From the NCBI GenBank assembly GCA_900323505.1, contig OOIN01000001.1:186001-250000 (forward strand): DNA of 64,000 bases. The letters run 5' to 3'. Of the stretch, positions 29,130-40,076 are shown in pieces (the first letter of the stretch is position 1; each line of letters begins with the position of its first letter). The DNA comes from Ustilago trichophora. Its lineage: Eukaryota; Basidiomycota; Ustilaginomycetes; Ustilaginales; Ustilaginaceae. The notes under the pieces were generated by a model. It saw only the letters and a program-made list of their open reading frames with translations, had not been told where the DNA came from and did not search any database. The position numbers and the translations under genes were made by a program.

Positions 29130-32100
29130 ATGCCAGACGACAGCGACACCGTCACCACCGCCACTCACGAAGATGGACAGCCAGCAAAGCGCAAACGTCT
29201 GCGCATTCCCAAATCATGCATCCCTTGCCTGAAAGGAAAGCGAGCTTGCGATCGTGGTCGACCTGCCTGTGGCCGATGTGCTCGCTCTGGCCAGAGCAAC
29301 GACTGCAGCTACGATCCCCGTCTTCCACAGCAGCCTTCCTCTAGTTCTACCAAGAATTCAGGAGTCTATGATGATTCGGACGACGACGATGATGGCTCCG
29401 CCAAAGACTCCAGACAGCTTGCTGCTCTCCAGAGGGAGCTCGACGAGGCTCGCAACGAAACTCGTCGTCTTCAGCATCTTCTCCGTTCTCACAACATGCC
29501 TGCTCCAGCCTCGCCGCACCCTTACTCGTCTTCACACTATCGCAGCTCCCATGCTTCCACATCGGCGGACCGCTACCGTGCTCACTCGTCCTCCAACGAT
29601 CTTCATGCAGCCCGTGGGCTTCAGATGCTTGCCGAGATCGCAGGTCCACAGCATCAGGATGCCGATTCGAATGCCGTCAAATCTCGCATCTTGCACTGGT
29701 CAGGTCCAGGATCGCATGCCTCCTCCTCATCACAGCCTTCGCCCAGTCATCAACCACGCTCATCTTCACACGACTCGTCCCATCCCAATGACCCTTCAGC
29801 CAGCCAAACTTCGTCCCCCGCCGACAGATATATGCACAGTACCGGCGCCTCTTCCGTATACAACAATTTCCAGCGCCCCAACGCCAAGACCCATGATTCT
29901 CACAATCACCATGACCACCTCGATTCACCCAAAAACATCAACGGCACTCAAATCTACTATGGCGACAGCACCTCCAACGATGGTGTCTTGCGCAAAGTCG
30001 CCGCGGGTACTGCCAGTTCCTCGCGCCACAACGCCGCCCATCTCGGCGCAAACATTCACGAGACCATGGCGCGCAGAGACATGCAGTCCGCCTTCAACAG
30101 CGTTTTGGATCCTTCTCGTGATACATTCCCCTTTGCCACCATCTGGAGCTCGGGCACTGCATTCATCGAAGAGGTGCTGCCCTTCTTCCCCCGACCTGAG
30201 GACTTTGACAGTATCTGCGCCTCCTTCGTTCGACACTTTTCTGCCATGTGCCCCGCGCTCACCATTCCGACTGCTATCGACCATGCCAAGACGTTTTCGA
30301 GAATGCCGCGCAAGCAGCAGGCCCAAGTCTCGTTGCCATGGCTCGCCGTTTTCCTCATGATCTGTGCGCTGGGCAAAAACTGTGATCTTGAGAGCACTAC
30401 GGTCGGCGTAGATCGCAAGGTGAGGATGCTCGACGCTTTCCTCGCCGGCGAAGCCTCACAGCAGCCTAGCCGTCAAGGAAGCAGAGCCCCCTCGCCCGTG
30501 CCAGGTGAATCAGCACCAGCAACAGAAGGACAACAACCCTCATCCTCCGGCACAAGGTCGCCAGCCATGGTCTCGGACCTCTTCCTTTCCGCCGCATATC
30601 AATCGCTCCGTCTCTGCTCTTTCCTGTCAGCTCCCACATTGCAAACCATCCATTCGCAGCTGCTCATCGGCGCCTATCTGCTCAACACCGAGCGCGCCGC
30701 TTCCTTCTGGCCTCTCTTGGGTTCCGTCGCCCGTCAAGCCCAGTCGATCGGACTTCACGTCGACCCTTACAAGATCAAACGCGACTGGGATCCCGTCGAG
30801 GCCGACACACGACGTCGACTCTGGTGGGCCGTCGTACATCAAGACGTCATCCTCTCCAGCATCTTTGGCCGCCCTTTGGGCATCACACGCTTCAGCTGTC
30901 GATTCCCCGGCACCAACCTCGCCAACTCCGGTGGGGCAACCACGTACGCTACGCTGCAGTGCGAGTTTAGCCAGTTTGCAAGGATCTATCTCGACGAGAA
31001 TCAGGATCGTAGTTGGAGTCAAGCCAAGATTATTGATTTTACAGACAAGGTGCTGCAGTGGTACATGAACATTCCGGATCGATATCGGCCTGATTTGGGA
31101 CCCATCGATCTGCTTGGTTCGGAGGATGATTCGGAGGCGATTCAAAACTATCACGCCGCAGGGGTGGATATCAAGACAAAGGGGTTGATGGAGGTGCATC
31201 AATCGGGTAATTTGGCAGTAGAGGTGTTTTACATTCTCTTGTCCTTGCATCGGTCCAACCTTTTCCCCTCGGCCGACACCGATGCCGATTCTGCAGGTAG
31301 AAGCTTGGACGCAACTCCGAAGTCTGGCGAGTTGAATCAAGTCTCGCTGCACATCTGCGCCCAGGCCCTCCGCCGGATCACACGGGCGCAACAGACGATG
31401 ATCGACCTGCTCGGCCGTGCCCGTGCGACCATGTTTTGGAAAATCGCCTACTACACCTACCAAGCCGCCATCGCAGGAGCCTACATCGTCTTTGTCCACC
31501 CGCAGAGCAAGCATGCGGAGAGTGCGTTGGAAGACTTGGCCATCTTGACCGACTTTTTCGATAGAATGCCCGAAAAATGGACGGGACTCAAGATGGCCAA
31601 GCATGGATTGAGGGTGTTGAGGAAGTTGGCGGTGGCGGCGAGGGAGACGCCCGAGGCGGCTAGTATGGCGTTGAGGCAGGAAGGTGGGGTGGGAGCGGGT
31701 TCTTCGCCGGTTGGGTTTGGTGGTGGGATGGATGGAAGTGGTGTGGTTCAAGATGGGATGGGGTCGGGTGGTGGACAGGGTGAGAATGGGCAGGGTGGAA
31801 GCTCTACACCTTCTTCGCATCTGCTTGGCGGGACGCCCATTGGCGTTGGCGAATCGTCTTGTCACGTCTTTACCTCGCAATCAGCATTTCTACCGCCGAT
31901 ATTCAACTCATCCTTCCTCTCCCCCTCGGCAGCCACCTCTTCAGCCGTCATGATGGGCACCAATCCTACGCTTCTGTCATCCCAACCTCCTCCTCCTGCT
32001 CCTCCTTCTTCTTCGTATCCGGTTTCAATTTCTTCAGGTGGCACATTCAGCACTTCTACCCAATTTACCGAACCATCCAGCATATTCGCAGGAGCCATTG

Positions 32101-32639
32101 CCGCTGTTGCCGCATCGTCGTCATCGTCCTCCCATTCCCCGCTCTTATCACGATCGCTTGCATCGGTACCTCTCGTAACGCTGTTCAACAACACCTACGA
32201 TGCACAGCAGGAGCATACCACGTCATCCTCAAATTGTGTTGCTACGCCTTTGAAACAGTCGTTCTGTTACGATCCTTTCATCCCAGATGCTACCACCAGT
32301 ACAAACCATCCAATTGCTGCAAGCAGTACTGGCGAAGGTGCATCTGCAAGTCCTACAACCACTTCGTCGAATTCGGAACAGAGAACCAGTAAGAGTAGCA
32401 TCAGTTCACCTGGTACATCATTCTCCTCTTCCATCACCCCACATAACGTTACCGTCAACACTTCGGATAACCTCGCAAAGGTAAAAATTCTCCATTCCGA
32501 CAACACTCCTCCTCCACCACCACCAGTACAACAGCAGGGAACAAGTCCTACCTCCATGAATCAAAAGGATCTAGCCAACTATTGGTCAGAATATTTCAGT
32601 CTCCAATTGGATTGGGATCGTCTAACTGGTCTTGCATAG
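29130..32639 (+). CDS. Zn(II)2Cys6 fungal transcription factor
   Basis: Nuclear DNA-binding regulator, 1169 residues, no intron needed. A basic stretch (KRKRLRIP) leads into the binuclear zinc cluster with six cysteines at residues 30, 33, 40, 47, 50 and 59. A Ser/Asp-rich linker and a short coiled coil (about 88-115, QLAALQRELDEARNETRRLQ) for dimerisation follow. The fungal-specific transcription factor domain lies at about 345-800; its signature RRRLWWAVVHQDVILSSIFGRPLGI starts near 560. The C-terminal third is Gly-, Ser-, Thr- and Pro-rich with a poly-Pro run before the end and probably acts in transactivation. It ends NYWSEYFSLQLDWDRL, a hydrophobic/acidic motif like an activation or Mediator-contact peptide. 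The ATG at 29130 (gccaccATG) is the first. Targets are unknown; the divergent permease gene is a possible one, but only by position. Confidence 0.92.
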   Translation: MPDDSDTVTTATHEDGQPAKRKRLRIPKSCIPCLKGKRACDRGRPACGRCARSGQSNDCSYDPRLPQQPSSSSTKNSGVYDDSDDDDDGSAKDSRQLAALQRELDEARNETRRLQHLLRSHNMPAPASPHPYSSSHYRSSHASTSADRYRAHSSSNDLHAARGLQMLAEIAGPQHQDADSNAVKSRILHWSGPGSHASSSSQPSPSHQPRSSSHDSSHPNDPSASQTSSPADRYMHSTGASSVYNNFQRPNAKTHDSHNHHDHLDSPKNINGTQIYYGDSTSNDGVLRKVAAGTASSSRHNAAHLGANIHETMARRDMQSAFNSVLDPSRDTFPFATIWSSGTAFIEEVLPFFPRPEDFDSICASFVRHFSAMCPALTIPTAIDHAKTFSRMPRKQQAQVSLPWLAVFLMICALGKNCDLESTTVGVDRKVRMLDAFLAGEASQQPSRQGSRAPSPVPGESAPATEGQQPSSSGTRSPAMVSDLFLSAAYQSLRLCSFLSAPTLQTIHSQLLIGAYLLNTERAASFWPLLGSVARQAQSIGLHVDPYKIKRDWDPVEADTRRRLWWAVVHQDVILSSIFGRPLGITRFSCRFPGTNLANSGGATTYATLQCEFSQFARIYLDENQDRSWSQAKIIDFTDKVLQWYMNIPDRYRPDLGPIDLLGSEDDSEAIQNYHAAGVDIKTKGLMEVHQSGNLAVEVFYILLSLHRSNLFPSADTDADSAGRSLDATPKSGELNQVSLHICAQALRRITRAQQTMIDLLGRARATMFWKIAYYTYQAAIAGAYIVFVHPQSKHAESALEDLAILTDFFDRMPEKWTGLKMAKHGLRVLRKLAVAARETPEAASMALRQEGGVGAGSSPVGFGGGMDGSGVVQDGMGSGGGQGENGQGGSSTPSSHLLGGTPIGVGESSCHVFTSQSAFLPPIFNSSFLSPSAATSSAVMMGTNPTLLSSQPPPPAPPSSSYPVSISSGGTFSTSTQFTEPSSIFAGAIAAVAASSSSSSHSPLLSRSLASVPLVTLFNNTYDAQQEHTTSSSNCVATPLKQSFCYDPFIPDATTSTNHPIAASSTGEGASASPTTTSSNSEQRTSKSSISSPGTSFSSSITPHNVTVNTSDNLAKVKILHSDNTPPPPPPVQQQGTSPTSMNQKDLANYWSEYFSLQLDWDRLTGLA

Positions 32640-32912
32640 CCTTGTTAAAGTCATACAGATTCAAATGTCACAACAAATACATAGCGAAAATAAAAAGAAA
32701 AGATGCAATCTGAATGACTATGACTTTTCACATTCGCCTTCCAAAAAAGCCGGGGGTATCATCAAAACAGATGGGTGACTATCAGCCTAAACAACAACCA
32801 GAAGAGAGTGAGAGAGAGGATACAGTGAGGGTGTATAAAGTAAGCCAAACAGAATGATGAGTTGGGAGATGTGTCAAGTGTGATTTTTGTTTGCAAAATT
32901 CAATTGAAGGGG

Positions 32913-35096
32913 TTAGCCTCTTTCAGCAGCAGCCCCTAGTTCACCTACACCACCGACTCCCAACCCTTCCTCCTCTTTGGAGATGACGATCTCCAACCCC
33001 CACAAGAACAATGTCAACCCCACGGTGAGGAATCGCCAGTAGATCTGATTCTTTTGATCCAACAGCAACAGATGGCTGTAAACGGCGATGAGAATCAGAC
33101 GAGAATACGAGACGAGGATGCTGATAAAGCTTCCAAAGCCTTCTTCTGTTGCTTCCGAGTCGTGAGGGGAGACGGGTGTCGATGGGTGGGACGGTGCGGT
33201 GGAGGGTGAGGAAGAGGTGGAGGTGGAAGGTGGGGGACGCGGGCGTTTGTGTCGACGTGACTCGGAGGGCGGCCGTGAAATGTTGGGTCGTTTATGACCT
33301 GTAGGGCTATCGCCTTGGGTTGCAGATGTTGAGGGTAGGGAGATAGAGGTGGATGGTGGGGATGTGGCCGAGGTGCGGGCTAAGGAGCCTCGTCGACCCG
33401 GTTTGGTAGGTCGTCTTCGTTTGCCTCGAACAGGACGCTGGCGCGGCAGAGAAGGTGGAGACTTGAGCTCATCCGCCAAGCTCAGCGGTTCCTTGAGCTG
33501 ATCCGCGATGGATTTGGATTCGTCATTGTAGGCTATCCCACTATCGTCCTCCGAGTATTCGCTAGCGGATTCAGATTCGGATTCAACCTCGCCATCGAAA
33601 GGTGTCCTTCTGCGTCGTCGACGGCGCAATCTTCGCCGTTGCAGAACCCATCGCCCTTCGTCTTCGTCCCACACTTCCTCTTCGAGCTCTTCAACCTCGG
33701 TCCCCGACAGTGAGGAGGTGGAGGCAGAGGTGGAAGATGAGGACCAGTCGGAGTCGTCATCTGTTCCAATGCTGCGTGGTGTGCGGCCCCAACTTGGTTT
33801 TCGGTGTACGCCATTCTCGTCGGTGTGCTTCGGTGCGACGCTGCCCTTGAGCATGGGTAGGATTCTGCTGGCGGCGTAGAGGACCATCAACCTGTAGATC
33901 AACGACACAATGACTGATTTGGGCAGTGCAGCTCCCGCGGCGTGGATAAAGTCGACACTCTGTCCCAACCAATGTGCGATGACTTCGATCAACCCACTCG
34001 CGGCTTGCAGGATCTTGCTGGTGAGTGGGGCTTGGAGCGACCGGGGTAACTTGTCCACAAATGCCTGACCGTGCGTGTTGACCTTGAAGCTGCGGATGAG
34101 CGAGATCGGGTCCGGAGTGAAGGAGAGCGAGGGGCCAAGCTGATAGATGTTAAAGACGACGTAAGCGAACATGAGACTAGTCTCGATGACGTTGCCTTTG
34201 CGAATGGCGAAAGCGATAGCGGTGAGCCAGAGTGTAGAAGTGACCGAGGCGGCAATGGCGGCTGCCGTGCCGGGGCGATCCTTTGTGGCGCCATCAAAGG
34301 AGACATAGAGTGCGAAAGCGGCGGTGACGTAGATGGTGGCTGAAACCAGAAGGAAAAAGATCTGCCAGACTTCGCTAGCGCCAAAGCCGATGGAGGCAAG
34401 AGAGCGCATGATGAAGGTGTTGGACACCCAAGCGGCGCCTTTGGGTGTTGGGGTGCCAGAAGCTCGCTGGTAACGCGGCGAGGGCGTTGCAAGAGACGAT
34501 GCGATGATCCATCTTGAAGTCGATGCGAGAGACTGAATGACGAGAAGCGATGCTACACCCTCGAGCAGACTGAAGAAAGGGCTCGAGATGCGGAGCAAGG
34601 TATGCCACCAGCCGGGGACGCGTCGAGCAAGCCAAAAGAAGAAGGCGACCGATGCCGACACAACTCGGTCGAGGAAGTCGGAGCCGGTAAGAGAGTGGAA
34701 ATCATCTGGATCGAGCGCATCTAGCGTGACTGCACTGGGACGACGGGAGAAGAGGTTGGTGATAGCTTCGGTCGCTGTCTTGTCTTGGCTGTCGGCCCTT
34801 CGTGGTGGGAAGATGGTAGCAGAGGGAGGGGAGTAGACATTAAAGCAGACCAAGAGGCAGGCTGGAATGACGATGAACTGAAAAACGGCAAGTGTCTGGC
34901 CGATCCAGGCAAGACGCGTTCCACGTGTGAGCAGTCGGACGGTCGAGAGGAAGAGGTAGTACGAGGCTAAGGAAGCGGAGAGCGCGAGGAAGGCATCTTG
35001 TCCAGCAATGTCGAGAGCGAGTGGCAGGTAGAAGAGGACCTGGATGAAAGTGGCTACCCTGCCGAAGTTGACGGCGAGTGAGCTGGCGAAGGACAT
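32913..35096 (-). CDS. ICE2-like multispanning ER membrane protein
   Basis: Probable ER membrane protein of the ICE2 family; yeast Ice2 acts in cortical ER inheritance and links lipid droplets with ER membrane growth. The 727-residue protein opens with hydrophobic helices (LFYLPLALDIAGQDAF near 20-36), then a soluble loop and a conserved-looking stretch, WWHTLLRISSPFFSLLEG, near 160. About ten hydrophobic segments lie between 5 and 420. A hydrophilic, highly charged insertion of about 230 residues (420-650; Ser/Glu runs, an Arg run, Pro/Ser stretches) has no counterpart in yeast Ice2 (491 residues), and final membrane segments cover about 655-715. Identification rests on motif resemblance and topology from memory, so it is tentative. 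It converges on the Zn2Cys6 factor gene and is divergent from deoxyhypusine synthase with a 690-bp shared promoter. Confidence 0.62.
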   Translation of the reverse strand: MSFASSLAVNFGRVATFIQVLFYLPLALDIAGQDAFLALSASLASYYLFLSTVRLLTRGTRLAWIGQTLAVFQFIVIPACLLVCFNVYSPPSATIFPPRRADSQDKTATEAITNLFSRRPSAVTLDALDPDDFHSLTGSDFLDRVVSASVAFFFWLARRVPGWWHTLLRISSPFFSLLEGVASLLVIQSLASTSRWIIASSLATPSPRYQRASGTPTPKGAAWVSNTFIMRSLASIGFGASEVWQIFFLLVSATIYVTAAFALYVSFDGATKDRPGTAAAIAASVTSTLWLTAIAFAIRKGNVIETSLMFAYVVFNIYQLGPSLSFTPDPISLIRSFKVNTHGQAFVDKLPRSLQAPLTSKILQAASGLIEVIAHWLGQSVDFIHAAGAALPKSVIVSLIYRLMVLYAASRILPMLKGSVAPKHTDENGVHRKPSWGRTPRSIGTDDDSDWSSSSTSASTSSLSGTEVEELEEEVWDEDEGRWVLQRRRLRRRRRRRTPFDGEVESESESASEYSEDDSGIAYNDESKSIADQLKEPLSLADELKSPPSLPRQRPVRGKRRRPTKPGRRGSLARTSATSPPSTSISLPSTSATQGDSPTGHKRPNISRPPSESRRHKRPRPPPSTSTSSSPSTAPSHPSTPVSPHDSEATEEGFGSFISILVSYSRLILIAVYSHLLLLDQKNQIYWRFLTVGLTLFLWGLEIVISKEEEGLGVGGVGELGAAAERG

Positions 35097-35786
35097 GGTG
35101 TCGGTGGGTGCGAGTTGCTGCTAGCGATACAGGATACAATCAGCTGAGTTCAAACAGGGCGATGAGGCACTGTTGAAAGAGCGTGACGTTGAGGATGATG
35201 TCGAAAACCGGATGCGAATCTTTAGAAGGAAGTGGGCGACATGACGACGACTGTATCAACTGTTGCTGAGAAAGCAAAAAGGAATGATAGGAAGCTGGAA
35301 AGGTGAGAAGTGAAACGACGTCTGTGATGCCGATGAGAGAGCCTTAGAGGAGCTGTGTCGATGGATTGACGGCGTGTTGGTAGGATGTGTTGGAAAGGTG
35401 CGGTATAGGATGATGGAGAGGAGAAGAAGGAGGAGAAGCGGAGTAGAGAGTTGCATGTGTGTGTACTGTAAATGTGTGACTTCCGCATTCGCTCTGTCTG
35501 TGTCTGTCCATCCACGCCAAAAATGACACGCCCAAATCACACGCACGCATGATTACCGCGAGCCAGCTTCAGGATCTAACACCACAAAACTTAGCGCCAG
35601 AAAAACCTTTCTTTTGATTTTTTTTTTTAAAGGAATTGCCGAGGCATAAGGGAAAGACAGGGTCGTACGCGCATTCTTCTCGATTTCGGCTTTCTTTGCG
35701 GGGAGCCAGCTTTGTTTTTTTTTTTTTTTACTTCGATACCACCACCACCTTCGCTACTCTACTTGGGTTCTAGGTCACCACCAAAG
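35097..35786. other. Bidirectional promoter region of the ICE2-like and deoxyhypusine synthase genes
   Basis: A 690-bp region between divergent start codons. It contains two T-tracts (near 35621-35628 and 35716-35729) and pyrimidine-rich leader sequence before the ATG at 35787. No open frame of interest. Confidence 0.5.
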
Positions 35787-36938
35787 ATGTCGGCTCCAGA
35801 AGCATCAACAGCAGCACAGAAAGCTAACGGCGCTGGGGCATCGGCACAGGCAGCCGTCTTTGTTCAGTCACAGCCACTCCCCGCCGACACACCCACCGTG
35901 GTTGGACCCGACTTCGAGCACCAACATCCCAATGACCTCACTGCACTCCTCGAGAGCATGTCCAAGGTGGGCTTCCAGGCGACAGGCGTATCGAAGGCCA
36001 TCGAGATTGTCGAAGAGATGCGACAGTGGCGTCTCTCCACAGACGCTGCGTATCTTGCCAACACCGACCCAGACAAGCCGAGCTTGGCCGATGCACAAAA
36101 CACCAAATGCCGCATCTTCCTCGGCTTCACTTCGAACCTTGTCTCGTCAGGCTTGAGAGAGGTAATCAAGTTTCTCGTCAAGAACAAGATGGTTTCGGCG
36201 CTAGTCACAACAGCAGGTGGAATCGAGGAAGATCTGATCAAGTGCCTCGGTCCCACTTACCTCGGCGACTTTGCACTCGATGGAGCAACCCTGCGCAAGC
36301 AGGGTCTCAACCGAATCGGCAACCTCCTCGTACCCAACGACAACTATTGCAAGTTTGAAGATTGGGTCATGCCCATCTTGGACGCTATGCGAGCCGAACA
36401 GGGGGACGACGTCTCTAACGCCTGGTCACCCAGCCGCGTCATCGAGAGACTTGGCAACGAGATCAACGACGAGAGCAGTATTCTCTACTGGGCGGCCAAG
36501 AACGAGATCCCCGTCTTCTGCCCCGCCTTGACCGACGGCAGTTTGGGAGACATGATCTACTTCCACTCGTACAAGAATCCAGGTCTCACCATTGATCTGG
36601 TCAAAGACATCCGCAGGTTGAACGATCTCTCGGTCAAAGCGCCCAAGGCAGGCATGATCATCTTGGGTGGAGGTGTTTGCAAGCACCAGATTGCCAATGC
36701 CATGTTGTTTAGGAACGGTGCCGATTTCAGCGTCTACATCAACACGGGCCAGGAGTTTGACGGGTCAGATTCGGGAGCGCGACCAGATGAGGCGGTGAGC
36801 TGGGGTAAGATCAAGTCGGCTGCGAACGGTGGTAAGAATATCAAGGTGTACTGCGATGCTACCATCATCTTCCCCATGATCGTAGCTGCGACGTTTGGCA
36901 AGGCCTTCTGGGCTGCCAAGAAGGCCGCTGCTGTATAA
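35787..36938 (+). CDS. DYS1: Deoxyhypusine synthase
   Basis: Transfers the butylamine part of spermidine to one lysine of eIF5A (NAD-dependent), the first step of hypusine formation; cytosolic homotetramer. The protein is 383 residues, the normal length. Family hallmarks are [15 protein letters not shown] (substrate/NAD site), [56 protein letters not shown] and [20 protein letters not shown], followed by SWGKI, whose Lys341 is the expected catalytic lysine. The C-terminus ends [18 protein letters not shown] as usual. The open frame extends upstream to 35712, but the ATG at 35787 fits the family N-terminus and follows a pyrimidine-rich leader. Confidence 0.97.
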   Translation: MSAPEASTAAQKANGAGASAQAAVFVQSQPLPADTPTVVGPDFEHQHPNDLTALLESMSKVGFQATGVSKAIEIVEEMRQWRLSTDAAYLANTDPDKPSLADAQNTKCRIFLGFTSNLVSSGLREVIKFLVKNKMVSALVTTAGGIEEDLIKCLGPTYLGDFALDGATLRKQGLNRIGNLLVPNDNYCKFEDWVMPILDAMRAEQGDDVSNAWSPSRVIERLGNEINDESSILYWAAKNEIPVFCPALTDGSLGDMIYFHSYKNPGLTIDLVKDIRRLNDLSVKAPKAGMIILGGGVCKHQIANAMLFRNGADFSVYINTGQEFDGSDSGARPDEAVSWGKIKSAANGGKNIKVYCDATIIFPMIVAATFGKAFWAAKKAAAV

Positions 36939-38050
36939 GATCTCGACCCGCTCATCACCCACCTTTTTGTACTTGTACCGCAATAGACTATACACCGCTT
37001 TCTCATGTCGAACGAGGCTGTGACTGTGTGAAGAACCCGATATAGAACACATCAGTGAATCTCCGATACAGCCCCGATCCTTCTGGATTCAGGATGCTTG
37101 TTTGTCTGCTTCTCTTTTCTCGGCTTCATTTTTGGAATTCGCGGAAAATCTTTGAGCAAGGCGACTGTTTCGGCCCCTGAAATCGCGCGCGTCTTTGTGT
37201 GTGTATGTGTGTGTTGGTCTTTTGAAAAGCTCGAGCAGTGGCGGCTGCGGCGGCGAATGCAAACCGTATCACCAAAACAAAAGAGGCGTTCGGCGTGTCG
37301 ATCCGGCTCAAATCAGGCACGCACCCACAAGACCTCAGCCTCAATGTTGAAGGATGGTGCAGTCGACCATCGCGAAAAGAAACAAAGCCAAGAGAGAAGC
37401 TGGTCAAAAACATTTCGCTGTCCCGACTTGGCATGCAGTTCGTTGCCCGTTCTTTGGAGAACCGAGCTGGGAGAACACGCGCCTTCCACCACAGAGGGGT
37501 CTCCTCTCCGACCGACGTGCAGCTGCTGCAAGTGTGTGTGTGTTGTTGGTCATGCAAATGCAGTGTTGCATTTCTCTCTCTAGAGAGAAAAGGGTCGGGG
37601 TCCTGTTCCAGCCGAGGCTCGATGCTGAATTTAGCTGCCTTTCCTCTTTTTCCTTTCACCCTTCGCCTCGCCAGCTGTGACTTGTCGCCTTCCACTTTGA
37701 ATGCCAGCCGGCAGGTAGGAATCAGCATGTGTAACGTACCCACGAGGGGAGTTCACTTGGCATGGTTTGCTGAAAGCTGACGACCGTCTAGTCTTGTCTG
37801 GCGGAATCGAAGAGGAATTGCAGTACTCCGCCGATACTCCGCTCTGAAGCAGGTTCTAATTTGTGAGTTGTGCTGGTCTAATGCCGAGATATTCTGGTGT
37901 GGCACTGTGTTGTTCGTTCTGAGCGTGTGCGAGCTACCCTAGTCGATCCTCATACCTTTTTCACCGTCTTCCTTCTCGTTCCTCCTCCCTTTCCTTCCTC
38001 GTCATCATCCTTTCCTTTCAGTACCCTTTGCCACTAGGAGCGATATCATC
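36939..38050. other. Intergenic region, no gene recognised
   Basis: Downstream of deoxyhypusine synthase and upstream of the secreted hydrolase. It has a TG-rich patch near 37198-37218 and a C/T-rich leader from about 37950. Open frames of 160-205 codons on both strands between 37098 and 37780 overlap each other, lack recognisable motifs and look accidental. Confidence 0.5.
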
Positions 38051-39547
38051 ATGGTCAAGCTTGCCGCCTTCCACACCGTCGCAGCGCTGGCCCTCGCCGG
38101 CTCGGCCGTCGCTGCTGACGTCCACGGCACGAACCGTTCCAACCAGAAGCTCCACAGCCGACAGAGCTCTGGTTCCATCATGCAGTCCGACTACCAAAAC
38201 GGCGCCACTGCCCCCGGTGCCCGTTCTGGCGACGCTGGTGGCCAGACCGTCGTTATCGACAACGACGGTGGTCACGACGACAACTCGCAGCGTGCTGGCT
38301 GCCCTACCATCTTCATTGGCTCTGCTGCCGTCGGTGGATCCTTCTCGTCTGGCTGGACCGAGATGCCTCAAGTCCTTGGATTCGATAACATGCGCGACCT
38401 TTCCGTCGGAAACAACGTCGTCCAGCCCTACATCATCGAGCGTGGCAAGAACGCTGCCAACATCAAGCGTGTCATCATCACCCAGCCCGGTCTGCCCCGT
38501 GACTACTGGAAGTACGCCAACCTGGTCCGCAACTCGCTCCTGTGTGCTTCGGTCAACTCGACCATGGGTATCAATAGGGATGAGATCCTGATTGCCGCTC
38601 CTACTTGGTTCAGCACCAACGACCGATCTGCTGGCTCGGCTCAGGCAAACGATCTTGTTTTCCAAGGTGGAGGCTGGGCCACTGGTGTACCCTCCGCCGG
38701 ACCCAACGGCGAGGCCATCTCTTCGTTCGAAGCACTCGACGATCTGATTAACAAGTTCTTCGACAAGTCCACTTACCCCAACCTTCAGCAAGTCGTCATT
38801 GCCGGCCATTCGTTGGGAGGATCCTTCACCCAGCACTATGCCATGCTTCGCAAGTCGAACGCTGCTCAAGATGGACGAATCAGCTACTTTGTCGGCAATC
38901 CTGGTTCTTACGTTTGGCCCACTTCCAACCGTCCCGTTTCCAACCCGGGTGGAAACTGCGCCAGCACCTCGGATGAGTGGCAATACGGTCTGCAGGACCT
39001 GCCTCCTTACGGCCAAGGTCAGGGAAGCGTTAGCAGCATCGCCTCGCGCTACTACTCGCGCAACGTCATGTACGCTCTCGGCCTGTCGGACAACGAAGGA
39101 GGTGACAGCCACTGCGAGGCTCAGTACCAGGGAACTTCGCATCTCACCCGTGGTCAAAACTTCCAGCGTGAACTCCAGTCGGCAAACGGTGGAAATACCC
39201 CTTCGAGCCAGCAGTTTAACTACGTCGCCAACGTTGCCCACGAGGACTATCTCATCTTTAGCGATCCCAACAGCCAGCACTTCTTGTTCGCTCAGACTTT
39301 TGGTTCGAGCACCCCGGCTAGCTCATCATCGTCTTCGTCGGCCGCGGCCAGCTCGACGGCAAAGAGGAGCTCGTCGGCTGCTGCGGCCGGTTCCACTGGT
39401 CAGGCTACAGGATCCGGATCGGCAAGTGCTGCCAACTCTTCATCGTCGCCCAAGAGCAGCAGCGGTGCGACGAGCTTCGCTTCTCCAGCTGGCATCGTGA
39501 GCGCTCTGATTGCCTCTTCGGCCGCATTGTTCGCTCTCGCCCTTTAA
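38051..39547 (+). CDS. Secreted alpha/beta-hydrolase with Ser-rich tail and probable GPI anchor
   Basis: Putative extracellular or wall-bound serine hydrolase (esterase/lipase-like), 498 residues. The signal peptide covers about 1-21 (ending GSAVA). The catalytic region has the nucleophile elbow GHSLGGS with Ser254 after a hydrophobic strand (QQVVIAG), and a late candidate catalytic His in NVAHEDYLIF (about 399). Several cysteines (GCP, LLCAS, GNCAS, SHCEA) suggest disulfides. Residues about 419-475 are a Ser/Ala-rich spacer, and the end is hydrophobic (ASPAGIVSALIASSAALFALAL), a typical GPI attachment signal with Gly/Ala/Ser omega candidates just before it. It does not match cutinase length or motifs; the exact family and substrate are unknown. 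The start is the only ATG giving the signal peptide. Confidence 0.82.
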   Translation: MVKLAAFHTVAALALAGSAVAADVHGTNRSNQKLHSRQSSGSIMQSDYQNGATAPGARSGDAGGQTVVIDNDGGHDDNSQRAGCPTIFIGSAAVGGSFSSGWTEMPQVLGFDNMRDLSVGNNVVQPYIIERGKNAANIKRVIITQPGLPRDYWKYANLVRNSLLCASVNSTMGINRDEILIAAPTWFSTNDRSAGSAQANDLVFQGGGWATGVPSAGPNGEAISSFEALDDLINKFFDKSTYPNLQQVVIAGHSLGGSFTQHYAMLRKSNAAQDGRISYFVGNPGSYVWPTSNRPVSNPGGNCASTSDEWQYGLQDLPPYGQGQGSVSSIASRYYSRNVMYALGLSDNEGGDSHCEAQYQGTSHLTRGQNFQRELQSANGGNTPSSQQFNYVANVAHEDYLIFSDPNSQHFLFAQTFGSSTPASSSSSSSAAASSTAKRSSSAAAAGSTGQATGSGSASAANSSSSPKSSSGATSFASPAGIVSALIASSAALFALAL

Positions 39548-40076
39548 CTTGATCATCACTAGATTCACCTGCACCTGTCATCCTCGCTGTATGCAGGCTG
39601 CTCTATCTATCTGTCTACACATCATCGGACCATAACCTTGCATTTTAGTCTGGCTTTGCTCCTCATTCTTATCGGAATAGACTCTCACGCTTCCATTCGT
39701 TTGCATTGCTTTGCGTCTGTGTTCAGAGAAAAGTCTTGAGCAGTACCGTACGTCTCAGAGAGTGTGTACGATGTGGCTCTGTACGACAAGGCCATGTCAA
39801 AGAGAGCGAAATGAAGCTTCACTGCCAACAGTAGTCGAAAAGGCAACACACACGCGCCACGCGACCCAGATCTCAGAAATTCAAGCACAGCCAAAAGAGA
39901 AAGGCCACACTTCCCCGTTTCCGAGAGAAGTGCACACTTTCTCTTTACAGGTGGAGCAGGCGAAGAGACCAACACCTCAGTCTCACTCACCCTCCCTTCA
40001 CTTTCTTCAACTCGACCACCATCTTCCACCTACCTCGACCGCATCTTGGCCACTCGATGTGGATATAGAAAGAGCA
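39548..40076. other. Intergenic region between the hydrolase and EXS genes
   Basis: Short region holding the hydrolase 3' UTR and the EXS gene promoter and leader. The EXS reading frame is open upstream to 39711 but has no ATG before 40077. Confidence 0.5.

Noticed and set aside
30627..31880. 417-codon antisense frame within the Zn2Cys6 factor
   Set aside because: Arg/His/Pro-rich, no motif; the sense strand has a clear conserved domain.
38018..39280. 420-codon open frame antisense to the secreted hydrolase
   Set aside because: Same shadow effect; the start is not an ATG with a plausible leader.
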